Assembly: GCA_016202875.1 (NCBI GenBank)
Contig: JACQNX010000077.1
Coordinates: forward strand, 1 to 39,732
Reading direction: 5' to 3'
DNA length: 39,732 bases
Source of the DNA: Candidatus Aenigmatarchaeota archaeon
Lineage (GTDB): Archaea; Aenigmatarchaeota; Aenigmatarchaeia; GW2011-AR5
This document shows, piece by piece, positions 15,593 to 23,422 of this stretch. The notes under the pieces are model-generated. The model was not told the origin of the DNA. It did not search any database and saw only the letters and a program-made list of their open reading frames with translations. The translations under genes were made by a program, and so were the position numbers. Within the stretch, counting starts at the first letter, position 1. Every line of letters starts with the position of its first letter.

Positions 15593-16347
15593 TGCTCCTC
15601 CAAGCCAAGAAAGTATCAAAGCGTTTCGACGGCATAACCGCAGTTGACAGCTGCAGCTTTGACGTGAAGGAGGGCGAGATTCTCGGGCTTATAGGACCCA
15701 ACGGCTCGGGCAAGACGACCATGTTCAATGTCGTGACAGGCGTACATGATGCAGACAGCGGAGCAATTGTGTACAAGGGAGAAGACATCACCGGCTGGCC
15801 AACAGATGAAAGGGCGCGCTTTGGCATAGGCAGGACATTCCAGCTCATCAGGCTATTCCCCAGGCTGACCGTAATGGACAACATGCTGATCGCGCAGAAA
15901 TACGCGCACGCGGAAAAATTCTGGTCGCAGCTTTTCAGAAAGAAACATGTAAAAGAAGAGGAACTGGCGAAGAGAAAAAGGTCCATCGAACTGCTGAAAA
16001 TGGTGAACCTGCATGAAAAGGCAGACGACCTGACTGAGAACCTCAGCTACGGCCAGCAGAAGCTGCTGGAAATAGTAAGGGCGCTTGCGATGGAGCCTGA
16101 ATTGCTGTTGTTGGATGAACCAATTGCTGGTGTAAACCCTACAATGACAAAGCAGATACTTGGTCTGATCAAACAGCTCAATGAAAGCGGCATGACCATC
16201 GTGATGATTGAGCACAACATGAACGTGATGATGCGCTTTTGCGACCGCATGGTCGTGCTTGACTACGGGAAGGAGATCGCCATGGGGAAGCCGGCGCAGA
16301 TCAGGAAGAATAAGAAGGTTGTAGAGGCGTATCTGGGGAGGAAATAA
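15592..16347 (+). CDS. livG: Branched-chain amino acid ABC transporter ATPase LivG
   Basis: 251 residues. Walker A GPNGSGKTT at residues 35-43, signature LSYGQQK, Walker B LLLLDEPIAG, and the H-loop IEHNM are all present, with the LivG-type insertion after the Q-loop (TFQLIRLFPRLTVMDN). It hydrolyses ATP with LivF to drive LivH/LivM. The start overlaps the toxin-remnant stop by one base, so its translation is probably coupled to that remnant. It converges with a minus-strand TA pair immediately after its stop. Confidence 0.96.
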   Translation: MLLQAKKVSKRFDGITAVDSCSFDVKEGEILGLIGPNGSGKTTMFNVVTGVHDADSGAIVYKGEDITGWPTDERARFGIGRTFQLIRLFPRLTVMDNMLIAQKYAHAEKFWSQLFRKKHVKEEELAKRKRSIELLKMVNLHEKADDLTENLSYGQQKLLEIVRALAMEPELLLLDEPIAGVNPTMTKQILGLIKQLNESGMTIVMIEHNMNVMMRFCDRMVVLDYGKEIAMGKPAQIRKNKKVVEAYLGRK

Positions 16348-16617
16348 TTACCATAATGTTTTTACGAGACCAGATTTTATTATTTCTTCATCTTTCGTCA
16401 GTACTATGGCATCCTGTATTTGTGCAGTTGCAACTATAGCCCTGTCATGCAACTCTAGCTTTTGGATTTCTGCCATTCTCTTTGCAATTTCCAGATCAAG
16501 CGGCATGATGATGAAATTACTGGTTTCCTCAAAACGTGAGAGCATTTCCTTAACATTGACTACTATTTTGCCTTTTTCGGCAAGCCATAGAGTCTCACAA
16601 AGAACTATAGTAGGCAC
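16348..16617 (-). pseudogene. VapC PIN toxin lacking its N-terminus
   Basis: 89 residues from GTG 16617: PTIVLCETLWLAEKGKI, then LHDRAIVATAQIQDAIVLTK and a VKTLW end. Aligned by eye with the toxin at 8277-8660, the first 37-40 residues, including the strand bearing the first catalytic Asp, are absent. The Glu (CETLW), Asp (LHDRA) and final KDEE remain. It follows the antitoxin by five bases. It is probably inactive as a nuclease but could still bind the antitoxin. It adjoins the end of livG. Confidence 0.7.
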
Positions 16618-16622
16618 AAAAA

Positions 16623-16793
16623 TTATTTCAGAAATTTTGCTTTCTTGATTTCATCTTCCAGTTTTTTCTTTTTAAGTGTGGTCTTAGCCATTCCGCTAAA
16701 AGAAACTGGCTTTTTTTTATTATTTTTGACGAATTTTTTAATTTCTTTAATTTCTTTTTCTAGATTTTCAATTCTTTTTTCCATGTAATCCAT
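16623..16793 (-). CDS. Small coiled-coil VapB-like antitoxin
   Basis: 56 residues from ATG 16793, preceded by GGCGG. Coiled-coil N-terminus (MEKRIENLEKEIKEIKKFVK) and basic tail (KPVSFSGMAKTTLKKKKLED). The layout and the K-P-V-x-x-x-G-M motif match the antitoxin at 8096-8275, marking them as paralogues. Its toxin is N-terminally truncated, so this may be an antitoxin kept after loss of toxicity. Confidence 0.65.
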   Translation of the reverse strand: MDYMEKRIENLEKEIKEIKKFVKNNKKKPVSFSGMAKTTLKKKKLEDEIKKAKFLK

Positions 16794-16909
16794 AAAACCG
16801 CCTGAGATTATATAGCGCAGTGGCTTATAAACAAATCTGTGATGCAATAACTAACTTCTATAATGCCTCTTAATATCACAACGGCACATTTGTATTGGTA
16901 AAAAAGTGA

Positions 16910-17656
16910 TCAAGGCTTCGCAACTTTCCATACAGAGTAGAAGTAATTGCGCATGTCATTGGCAATTGCCTCGGATTTTATGATAAAAACCACAAACGGC
17001 TTTCTGAAAGAAGAGATGATTACACTATTACCAATAATGTCTATGTTGCCAGGCGTAGGGAAAGAAATAAACCTTGTTTTTTGCAAGCGCCTCATCTGCC
17101 TGTAGATCTTAGTTTGCGTGTAATCTCTGTTTGCAATACCTTTCACAACTATTTTTTGGCTTTTTACTAGTCTTTTGTATAGAGGAGTAAGCGCATTTAT
17201 AATATCGATCATTTCTTCATGATGCTGATAAAACCACAACCATTCTCCTTTATGCTCTTTCAGCGTTTTCGTATAAGCAGCCTGCAGCCCTTTTAGGCCA
17301 AGATAAATTTCAGCTTCCTGCTCAGGTTTATTCTTTCTCATCTCATTTAGCAGTGGAATTATTTTTTCAACTATTTTATAGTTTTCCAAGAAGTCTTTTT
17401 CTTGCCGTTCTAAATATGTTTTCAGGGCATCAGGCTCTGCTGCCTGGAAATACTTGACCTTATTTCTGACTACGAATGACGCCAATCCTTTCCCCATAAG
17501 GCGCTGAAGAACTTCGTAGATGTTAGAATATGCTATTCCGGATTTTTTGACAATAGGGCCTACAGTAGAAGATCCAAGCTCTATCAATGCAATGTAGACA
17601 TTTGATTCGCCCTTCGTAAGCCCCATTTTCATCAATTGCTCGCTGCCAAGATGCAT
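16910..17656 (-). CDS. TrmB-family transcriptional regulator 3
   Basis: 248 residues from ATG 17656, chosen because it lies about 25 bases after a minus-strand TATA-like ATTTAAGCA (17678-17686); a longer frame starts at 17692. Winged helix LMKMGLTKGESNVYIALIEL, then GIAYSNIYEVLQRLMGKGL; linker LERQEKDFLENYKIVEKIIP; effector domain ending YSVWKVAKP. It diverges from SBP E with two palindromes in between. Confidence 0.82.
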   Translation of the reverse strand: MHLGSEQLMKMGLTKGESNVYIALIELGSSTVGPIVKKSGIAYSNIYEVLQRLMGKGLASFVVRNKVKYFQAAEPDALKTYLERQEKDFLENYKIVEKIIPLLNEMRKNKPEQEAEIYLGLKGLQAAYTKTLKEHKGEWLWFYQHHEEMIDIINALTPLYKRLVKSQKIVVKGIANRDYTQTKIYRQMRRLQKTRFISFPTPGNIDIIGNSVIISSFRKPFVVFIIKSEAIANDMRNYFYSVWKVAKP

Positions 17657-17691
17657 GTTACCACAATACCAACAATGCTTAAATATACACA

Positions 17692-17703
17692 CCCTGTACA
17701 GGG
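17692..17703. promoter_or_regulatory. Palindrome between TrmB 3 and SBP E promoters
   Basis: CCCTGTACAGGG, a perfect 12-bp palindrome and strikingly GC-rich for this intergenic stretch. It lies just upstream of the trmB 3 TATA-like box (17678-17686, minus) and upstream of the candidate SBP E box (GATAAATT, about 17713-17720, plus). It fits a site shared by two divergent promoters. Confidence 0.6.
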
Positions 17704-17716
17704 GGCATAAATGATA

Positions 17717-17731
17717 AATTGAAATTCAATT
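17717..17731 (+). promoter_or_regulatory. Second palindrome overlapping the SBP E promoter
   Basis: AATTGAA-A-TTCAATT, a 7-1-7 inverted repeat overlapping the end of the candidate TATA box and lying 12 bases before the chosen SBP E start (17743). A protein bound here would block transcription of SBP E but not of trmB 3. AT-rich, so chance is possible. Confidence 0.4.
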
Positions 17732-17742
17732 ATCTAGTACTC

Positions 17743-18873
17743 ATGAAACGGGTGTGGATTGGCACAGTCGTGATAATAACAGTTGTAGCTGTTATTGCAA
17801 TCTTCAACAATTATACTGGTCAGGCTGCTGGAGAGAAGACTGTCAGAATAGGCGGCGCTTTTGCCTTGAGCGGATTCGGCTCTGGGTGGGGAGAGGTGGA
17901 AAGGAATGCAGCGATATTGGCCATAGAGGAGGCAAACGGCAATGGCGGCATTAATGGAAGAAAGATTGAACTGATTGTAGAAGATATAGCATCGTCAAAT
18001 ACCAAGACAGTTTCTGCTGTTTCCAAGCTGATAAACGTGGACAAAGTCGGCGTTATACTAGGGCCGTCATGGCTGGATACATTTAACAGCGCATCCCCGC
18101 TTTCTGATGAAAACAAAGTGGTCATGATCACACCGAGCGCGTCTATAACCGCGATAAAAAGCGAAAAGAACTACAGCTACATATTCTCTACGTGGTACAG
18201 TCCGGATCGAGAGGCAGAAGCGCTTGTGAAATATATTGAAAAGATGGGTGCAAAGCGCGTCGTATTTATTTTTCAGGATGATCCGTACTGGCAGGACTTG
18301 ACAGGATATTTGAAGACCCAACTGAAACTTTCAAATCTGGAACTTAGAGAAGACTTCAAAATTAAACCGGAAGAGACAGATTTCAGAACAGTTTTATTGA
18401 AAACAAAGAGTCTGCAACCAGATGCAATAGTCTTTGGCACAACAGGAGAACAGAGTCTTTTGTCTTTTCTGCAGCAGCGTGCTGTTATTTATCCGGAATC
18501 AATGCTTTTTACTATGACCTACATCGAGGAATTTGCATTTAAGGACAACTACAAAGGTCTGCTAGAAAACGTCAATTATCCATCTCCACAACAACCTGAT
18601 TCAAATTTTTCAGAAAAATACGAGAAAAGATTTGGCAAAAAACCTGTTTTTTCCGCTTCTAATTCTTATGATGCGGCTAACATGATAATAGCAGCTATGA
18701 AAGAAGGAAATATGGATGCTGAAAGCATAAGGACATATCTTCTCACCAAGACATTTACAACTATTACTTTTGGCGAAGCGCGGTTTGATGAAAATGGCGG
18801 TTTGGTGGGTGGTAATTTTGTCAACAAGCGTGTCAAAAACAATACAATAGAAATTGTGGCAGAGAACACTTAA
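17743..18873 (+). CDS. Liv-type substrate-binding protein E
   Basis: 376 residues from ATG 17743; an in-frame TTG at 17719 would add eight residues ahead of the hydrophobic anchor and is less likely. Anchor VWIGTVVIITVVAVIAIF, linker YTGQAAGEK, then VRIGGAFALSGFGSGWG and NGNGGINGRKIELIVED. The second lobe includes LLKTKSLQPDAIVFGTTGEQ. No lipobox and no C-terminal Cys pair. It is the divergent partner of TrmB 3 and the first of three SBP genes in a row. Confidence 0.9.
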   Translation: MKRVWIGTVVIITVVAVIAIFNNYTGQAAGEKTVRIGGAFALSGFGSGWGEVERNAAILAIEEANGNGGINGRKIELIVEDIASSNTKTVSAVSKLINVDKVGVILGPSWLDTFNSASPLSDENKVVMITPSASITAIKSEKNYSYIFSTWYSPDREAEALVKYIEKMGAKRVVFIFQDDPYWQDLTGYLKTQLKLSNLELREDFKIKPEETDFRTVLLKTKSLQPDAIVFGTTGEQSLLSFLQQRAVIYPESMLFTMTYIEEFAFKDNYKGLLENVNYPSPQQPDSNFSEKYEKRFGKKPVFSASNSYDAANMIIAAMKEGNMDAESIRTYLLTKTFTTITFGEARFDENGGLVGGNFVNKRVKNNTIEIVAENT

Positions 18874-18896
18874 AAAGACTGACTATAATTAGAATT

Positions 18897-20006
18897 ATGC
18901 GATATGCTCTGGTGCTATTTCTTGCTGCTGTTATCGCAATAAGCGGATGCGTTTCGCAGCCAACAGGCAACGTCACTGTAAGTGGTGAGAACAAGATAAA
19001 GATAGGCGCAATCCTGCCACTTACAGATGCTATAGCAGATTTCGGGCGGTTTGTGAAAGACGGCATAGAATTCGCCCGTGAAGACATAAACGACACCAAC
19101 TTAGAAATAATCTACGAAGATAACCAATTGTGTAGTACAGATCTTTCGGTAAGGGGCGCGAGGAAGCTTACAGATGTGGACAGGGTCTCTGCAGTAATAT
19201 CTATGTGTGCAGAGACTGCGCTGGGCATAGCGCCCATAGCCGAAGATGGCAAGGTTGTATCTTTTTCTGTCGGTGCGCTTCCTGACAGCGTGACGCAGGC
19301 AGGGGATTACACATTCAGGAACCAGGTCAGCGCAAAGTACGAAGGTCAGTTTCTTTCAGATTTCGCCCGCAGCAGGCTGAACGCAACGACTGTGGCGATA
19401 TTTTTTGTAAAGAACGACTATGGCGTAGGTGTGAAGGAGGGCTTCAAAAAAGCTTGGATAGAGGCAGGCGGTGCGATTGCTGCAGAAGAGGGCAGCGACA
19501 CAAACGACAAGGACTTCAGGACGCAGATAGCAAAGATAAAGGCCGCGAATCCTGATGTCGTCTTCGAGGTAGCAGAATTCCATGGCCTGTTTGCAAAACA
19601 GGCAAAAGAACTCGGGCTGAACAAGACCGTTCTTTCTATACAGACATTTCAAAATCCGGAAACCTTAACCTCGGCCGGAGACGCAGCTGACGGTATTCTT
19701 TACACCTATACGCTTAACGAGAAAAACCTCACTGAAAAACAGAAATTATTTATCAGCAGGTTTAAAGAAAAGTACGGATACGATGCTAATGTATGGAACT
19801 TGAACGCCTATGATGCATTAGTGATTCTATACGATTTAGCAAAGAAATGCAACAGCGACTCAACATGCATGAAGGACGGGCTTTACGAGGTAAAGAATTA
19901 TGAGGGCGTTGAGGGCACGATAGGCTTTGACGAAAACGGCGATGTCGTGAAGCATCTTGCGATAAAGACTGTCGTGAACGGCACGTTTATGGTGTACGAA
20001 GGATGA
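18897..20006 (+). CDS. Liv-type substrate-binding lipoprotein F
   Basis: 369 residues from ATG 18897, about 20 bases after a TATA-like TTAAAAAG that overlaps the SBP E stop. Lipoprotein signal LAAVIAISGC with Cys 18 as lipidation site, then IKIGAILPLTDAIADFG. The C-terminal Cys pair C-NSDST-C and tail VVNGTFMVYEG match the subfamily of SBPs B, C and H. It begins 24 bases after SBP E and may have its own promoter. Confidence 0.9.
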   Translation: MRYALVLFLAAVIAISGCVSQPTGNVTVSGENKIKIGAILPLTDAIADFGRFVKDGIEFAREDINDTNLEIIYEDNQLCSTDLSVRGARKLTDVDRVSAVISMCAETALGIAPIAEDGKVVSFSVGALPDSVTQAGDYTFRNQVSAKYEGQFLSDFARSRLNATTVAIFFVKNDYGVGVKEGFKKAWIEAGGAIAAEEGSDTNDKDFRTQIAKIKAANPDVVFEVAEFHGLFAKQAKELGLNKTVLSIQTFQNPETLTSAGDAADGILYTYTLNEKNLTEKQKLFISRFKEKYGYDANVWNLNAYDALVILYDLAKKCNSDSTCMKDGLYEVKNYEGVEGTIGFDENGDVVKHLAIKTVVNGTFMVYEG

Positions 20007-20038
20007 ATGCATAAAAAGACTTTAGTGCTATTTCTAGT

Positions 20039-21142
20039 ATGCTGCGTGCTGCTCATCTAATAACATTGTCAATTGCCTTAGTACTTCTGGTTTCTGGCTG
20101 TGTGCAGCAGCAGACAGACACAGTTAAGATCGGCGCAGTGCTGCCGCTTACAGGGTCTGTCAGCGTCTACGGTGAATATGCACGAAATGGAATCGACCTT
20201 GCCCTGGAAGATCTTAATGCAAGCGGGAAGAAAATAGAAGTTGTCATTGAAGACAGTAAGGGACTGCCTTCAGAAGGCGTAACCGCATTTCATAAATTAG
20301 CTGCCGACAACGGCATCAAGGCAATCATCTCTATGACAAGCTCTGTTTCTGTTCCCCTAGTTCCGCTGGCTGAAGAGAAAAAAATACCGCTCATAATGAC
20401 AGTGGTAGCGGCTTCGAATGTAACAGACAAAAGTGTATGGGCATACAGATATTTTCATAGCGCTGACTTGGAAGGTCCGGCACTGGCAAAACTTGTTATT
20501 ACATATTTGAATGTGACAAAGATCGCTATCTTATATGTCAATGACGAATACGGCGGATCAACCTACAGGGCTTTCAAAAACACATGCGAGTCCCTCGGCT
20601 GTACAATAACCGCTCAGGAAACTTTCCTCTTTGCCGATACGGATTACAGGACGCAGCTGCTGAAGATAGCAGATTCGAAACCGGACGCAATATTTATTGT
20701 AGGATTTTCGCAGCATCTGCCCACAATCTATAAGCAATCAAAGGAATTAGGCATGGAACAGACGCTCATCACAACAAGCGGAATGTCTGTCCCGGCGATT
20801 ATCAACAAAACAGGCAGCGCAGCCGAGAACTCCTACCTGACAGTCAGCTACTACTCTGCAAATCCTGATGATCCCGGTGTCAAAAGATTCAATGACCGCT
20901 ACAGAAGCCGTTTCGGCACAGAGCCTAGCTACTTTGCTGCCTATATCTATGATTCGGTAATGATGATTGCCGAATCAATGAAAAACGGCACAAGCAGAGA
21001 AAATATAAAGAACAGCCTGGCAAAGATCTCTTATTCCGGCCTCATGGGCAATGCGTCCTTCCTCGAGAACAGAGACGCCAACATGCCGGTATTTTATGCT
21101 GCAATCAGGAATGGCACACTGGTACCGATAAAACAGGTGTAA
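20039..21142 (+). CDS. Liv-type substrate-binding lipoprotein G
   Basis: 367 residues from ATG 20039, about 25 bases after a TATA-like CATAAAAAG. Lipoprotein signal IALVLLVSGC, then VKIGAVLPLTGSVSVYG. Unlike most siblings, the segment usually reading GGING is shortened to ASGKKIEVVIED. It lacks the C-terminal Cys pair at the usual position but has another pair near the middle (C-ESLG-C). It is the last SBP before the TA module that precedes livF. Confidence 0.9.
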   Translation: MLRAAHLITLSIALVLLVSGCVQQQTDTVKIGAVLPLTGSVSVYGEYARNGIDLALEDLNASGKKIEVVIEDSKGLPSEGVTAFHKLAADNGIKAIISMTSSVSVPLVPLAEEKKIPLIMTVVAASNVTDKSVWAYRYFHSADLEGPALAKLVITYLNVTKIAILYVNDEYGGSTYRAFKNTCESLGCTITAQETFLFADTDYRTQLLKIADSKPDAIFIVGFSQHLPTIYKQSKELGMEQTLITTSGMSVPAIINKTGSAAENSYLTVSYYSANPDDPGVKRFNDRYRSRFGTEPSYFAAYIYDSVMMIAESMKNGTSRENIKNSLAKISYSGLMGNASFLENRDANMPVFYAAIRNGTLVPIKQV

Positions 21143-21178
21143 CTTGCAATTTTTACACCACAGAAACTACTTAAGCTT

Positions 21179-21197
21179 AGTTATATAAAATATAACT
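21179..21197 (+). promoter_or_regulatory. Promoter with 8-3-8 palindrome ahead of vapBC
   Basis: AGTTATAT-AAA-ATATAACT, a perfect 8-3-8 inverted repeat with a TATA-like core (TATATAAAATA). It ends five bases before the antitoxin start at 21202. An operator sitting on the TATA box is typical of autorepressed TA modules. Because livF follows the toxin directly, the same element may set livF expression. Confidence 0.6.
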
Positions 21198-21201
21198 GGT
21201 G

Positions 21202-21459
21202 ATGGGAGTGCAGGAAGTAGAGGCTACAACCAAGAAGTGGGGGAGTTCGGTGGGCATAGTTATACCGAAGGATGTTTTGGAGAAAGAGAAGATAAAGGTG
21301 GGAGAAAAGGTTCACCTTTTTCTAAGAAAACCTGTGGACATAAAGAAATCCATGAAGGCATGGGAAGATATGCAAAAAGCCGGTAAAGAGATTTCAAAGA
21401 GATGGAAAGGCCCTTCTGCTGTAGAGGAGATAAGGCAACAGCGCACAAAAGAGTGGTGA
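21202..21459 (+). CDS. vapB: AbrB-type VapB antitoxin
   Basis: 85 residues from ATG 21202 (alternatives: GTG 21199 and GTG 21208). AbrB-type DNA-binding domain TTKKWGSSVGIVIPKDVLEK then IKVGEKVHLFL, followed by a toxin-binding tail (WEDMQKAGKEISKRWKGPS). It is followed one base after its stop by the toxin start. It is the antitoxin of the module upstream of livF. Confidence 0.78.
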   Translation: MGVQEVEATTKKWGSSVGIVIPKDVLEKEKIKVGEKVHLFLRKPVDIKKSMKAWEDMQKAGKEISKRWKGPSAVEEIRQQRTKEW

Positions 21460-21460
21460 A

Positions 21461-21907
21461 ATGCTCATTACTCTAGATTCTTCTGTAATTGTTGCAAGTG
21501 TCATGGAAAAAGAAGAACATCATGATGCCTGTGCAAAATTAATGAATAAGTTATCTAAAGCTGAGTACGACGCTGCTGTGCCTTATTCTGTTCTGGTGGA
21601 GGTTACAGCATCGGTCAAAAGGCGTACCGATTCCGAAGAACTAGCCACAATAATTGAGAATGACTTAAAAAATATATCCTCGATAAATTTTTTTGAGCTT
21701 TCAGAATGGAGAACAGAAGAAGCAGTTGTGATAGCAGCGAAAACTGGTTTAAGGGGCATGGATGCGATTATTGTTCAAATTGCGAAAGAGCATGACGCAT
21801 CGCTAGTCACCCTTGACAACGAGATCGTACAGCGCGCGCAGAGTATTGTTAACATCATAAAAATTGAAGACATACTAAGCAAGGAAAGAAATGGAGAAGA
21901 TGAATAG
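21461..21907 (+). CDS. vapC: VapC-like PIN-domain toxin upstream of livF
   Basis: 148 residues with a complete PIN set: ITLDSSVIVASVMEKEEH (first Asp at residue 5), Glu in SVLVEVTASV, Asp in GLRGMDAIIVQIAKEH and Asp in LVTLDNEI. The C-terminal extension after VNIIKIEDIL is charged. livF most likely starts at ATG 21909, one base after the toxin stop; an upstream in-frame ATG at 21891 would overlap it. Confidence 0.85.
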   Translation: MLITLDSSVIVASVMEKEEHHDACAKLMNKLSKAEYDAAVPYSVLVEVTASVKRRTDSEELATIIENDLKNISSINFFELSEWRTEEAVVIAAKTGLRGMDAIIVQIAKEHDASLVTLDNEIVQRAQSIVNIIKIEDILSKERNGEDE

Positions 21908-21908
21908 C

Positions 21909-22619
21909 ATGAAATCTATGACCCTCCTTTCAGTCTCGCATGTGTCGAGCGGCTACGGCAAGAACGAAGTGCTGCAGGACGTGTCGTTCCGCGTGGACGA
22001 GGGTGAGATTGTCTCGCTCATCGGGCCGAATGGCGCAGGCAAGAGCACTGCATTGAAAACGGTTTTTGGCTTCCTCGCTGTGCAGAAAGGGGATATAACA
22101 TTTGACGGGAATGGGATTACGAAAAAAAAGCCGCATGAGATGGCAAAGCTCGGGATGTGCTTCGTGCACCAGGGCAGGCAGATTTTCCGGAACATGACTG
22201 TGGAGGAGAATCTGATTTTAGGGGCTTTTGCTGACAAAAAACTCGAGAAAAATGTAGACAAAGTTTACTCTGTCTTTCCAGTCCTAAAACAAAAGAAAAA
22301 AGCTAACGCGAGCACGCTGAGCGGCGGCCAGCAGCAGCAGCTCGCGATAGGAAGGGCGCTGATGCTCAAGCCGAAGCTGCTGCTGCTTGATGAGCCGTCG
22401 CTTGGGCTGGACCCGAAAACTGTCCAGCTCGTTTTTGGCAAAATAAAAGAGATCAGAAAGCATGGCACGACAATTCTTCTCGTCGAGCAGAATGCACGCA
22501 TGGCGCTGGAGATAAGTGACAGGGCTTACGTTTTTGAGACCGGAAGGATAAAGTTGGAAGGTGCAGGCAGGAAGTTGCTGAAAAACAAAAACGTGCAGAA
22601 GCTTTATTTGGGTGGTTAA
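21909..22619 (+). CDS. livF: Branched-chain amino acid ABC transporter ATPase LivF
   Basis: About 236 residues. Walker A GPNGAGKST, signature LSGGQQQQLAIGRAL, Walker B LLLLDEPSLGLDP, H-loop LLVEQNA, and the LivF-type end NVQKLYLGG. It completes the transporter with LivG, LivH and LivM. ATG 21909 gives the usual N-terminus (LLSVSHVSSGYGKNEVLQDV); 21918 is also possible. No promoter separates it from the PIN gene. The end overlaps the converging trmB 4 gene by four bases. A diverged copy of its last 22 codons lies at 24563-24631. Confidence 0.95.
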   Translation: MKSMTLLSVSHVSSGYGKNEVLQDVSFRVDEGEIVSLIGPNGAGKSTALKTVFGFLAVQKGDITFDGNGITKKKPHEMAKLGMCFVHQGRQIFRNMTVEENLILGAFADKKLEKNVDKVYSVFPVLKQKKKANASTLSGGQQQQLAIGRALMLKPKLLLLDEPSLGLDPKTVQLVFGKIKEIRKHGTTILLVEQNARMALEISDRAYVFETGRIKLEGAGRKLLKNKNVQKLYLGG

Positions 22620-23356
22620 GGCTTCGCGACCTTCCAGAAGACTTCAAAATATTTTCTGTATGATTCGGCAACGCTCCTGCTGCGCACTACAAAAGCCATC
22701 GGGTCAGGAGACCATACGATGATTGCAACCTTGTCGCCATAGATGTAAGTGGTTGATGGCGTGGTATACGCATCCGGCAGAAATCGCTCCTCGCGAAACT
22801 TCAGATTTATGCTCCATTTTGCGCCCTTTGTGCTTACATTACGAATGATCTTCATAGGAATTCCAAGCTCTGCCCTGCGCTTGTGCATCTGAAAATAATA
22901 GGACGGGAAAAACTTTGAAAAATTTCCCTGAGAACCGAATACCAGCCATTCTTTCCCCTCATGAAGGACGTCCTCGCAGACGGATTTGATACCTTCCCTG
23001 CCCTTGTAGACATAGCCTTCCTGGTCTTCGCGTGAGATGGTGCGCATGGACCTGAGACGGGGAACTTCTTTCTGCAGCCTAATTTTTTGTGTCTCCAGGA
23101 GTTGCTTTTTTGTTTCCAGGTATCCCAGCAGCCTTTCCGGGTCCTGTGCCTCAAAGTATTTTTTATTGCCCTTTATGACAAAAGAAACGGCGCCCTTCTC
23201 CACCAGCATGCCGAGCGTGTCGTAGACTGCTGCACGGTGCATGCCCAGCGCTTTGATGAGTGCACCTGCAGTCGTGCTGCCCATGCGCAGCAAAGCCAGG
23301 TAAACCCTGGATTCGTTGTCCGTGAAGCCGGCAGATTTCAGAACATAGTCCATCAT
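22616..23356 (-). CDS. TrmB-family transcriptional regulator 4
   Basis: 246 residues. Winged helix SAGFTDNESRVYLALLRMGS, then GMHRAAVYDTLGMLVEKGAV; coiled linker YLETKKQLLETQKIRLQKEV; effector domain ending FWKVAKP. ATG 23356 lies about 22 bases after a minus-strand TATA-like ATTTAAGTA, itself located in the spacer of an inverted repeat, so self-repression is likely. It is divergent from SBP H and converges on livF. Confidence 0.85.
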   Translation of the reverse strand: MMDYVLKSAGFTDNESRVYLALLRMGSTTAGALIKALGMHRAAVYDTLGMLVEKGAVSFVIKGNKKYFEAQDPERLLGYLETKKQLLETQKIRLQKEVPRLRSMRTISREDQEGYVYKGREGIKSVCEDVLHEGKEWLVFGSQGNFSKFFPSYYFQMHKRRAELGIPMKIIRNVSTKGAKWSINLKFREERFLPDAYTTPSTTYIYGDKVAIIVWSPDPMAFVVRSRSVAESYRKYFEVFWKVAKP

Positions 23357-23365
23357 TTATATTTA

Positions 23366-23388
23366 TGTCATAATACTTAAATATGACA
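23366..23388. promoter_or_regulatory. Inverted repeat between TrmB 4 and SBP H
   Basis: TGTCATA-N9-TATGACA with perfect seven-base arms. The spacer holds the TATA-like box of trmB 4 (minus strand). The whole element lies just upstream of the candidate SBP H box (CTTAATTA, about 23392-23399, plus). Occupancy would repress trmB 4 and could activate SBP H. Confidence 0.65.
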
Positions 23389-23422
23389 CATCTTAATTAG
23401 CGTTGCCGGTAATTACTCACTG

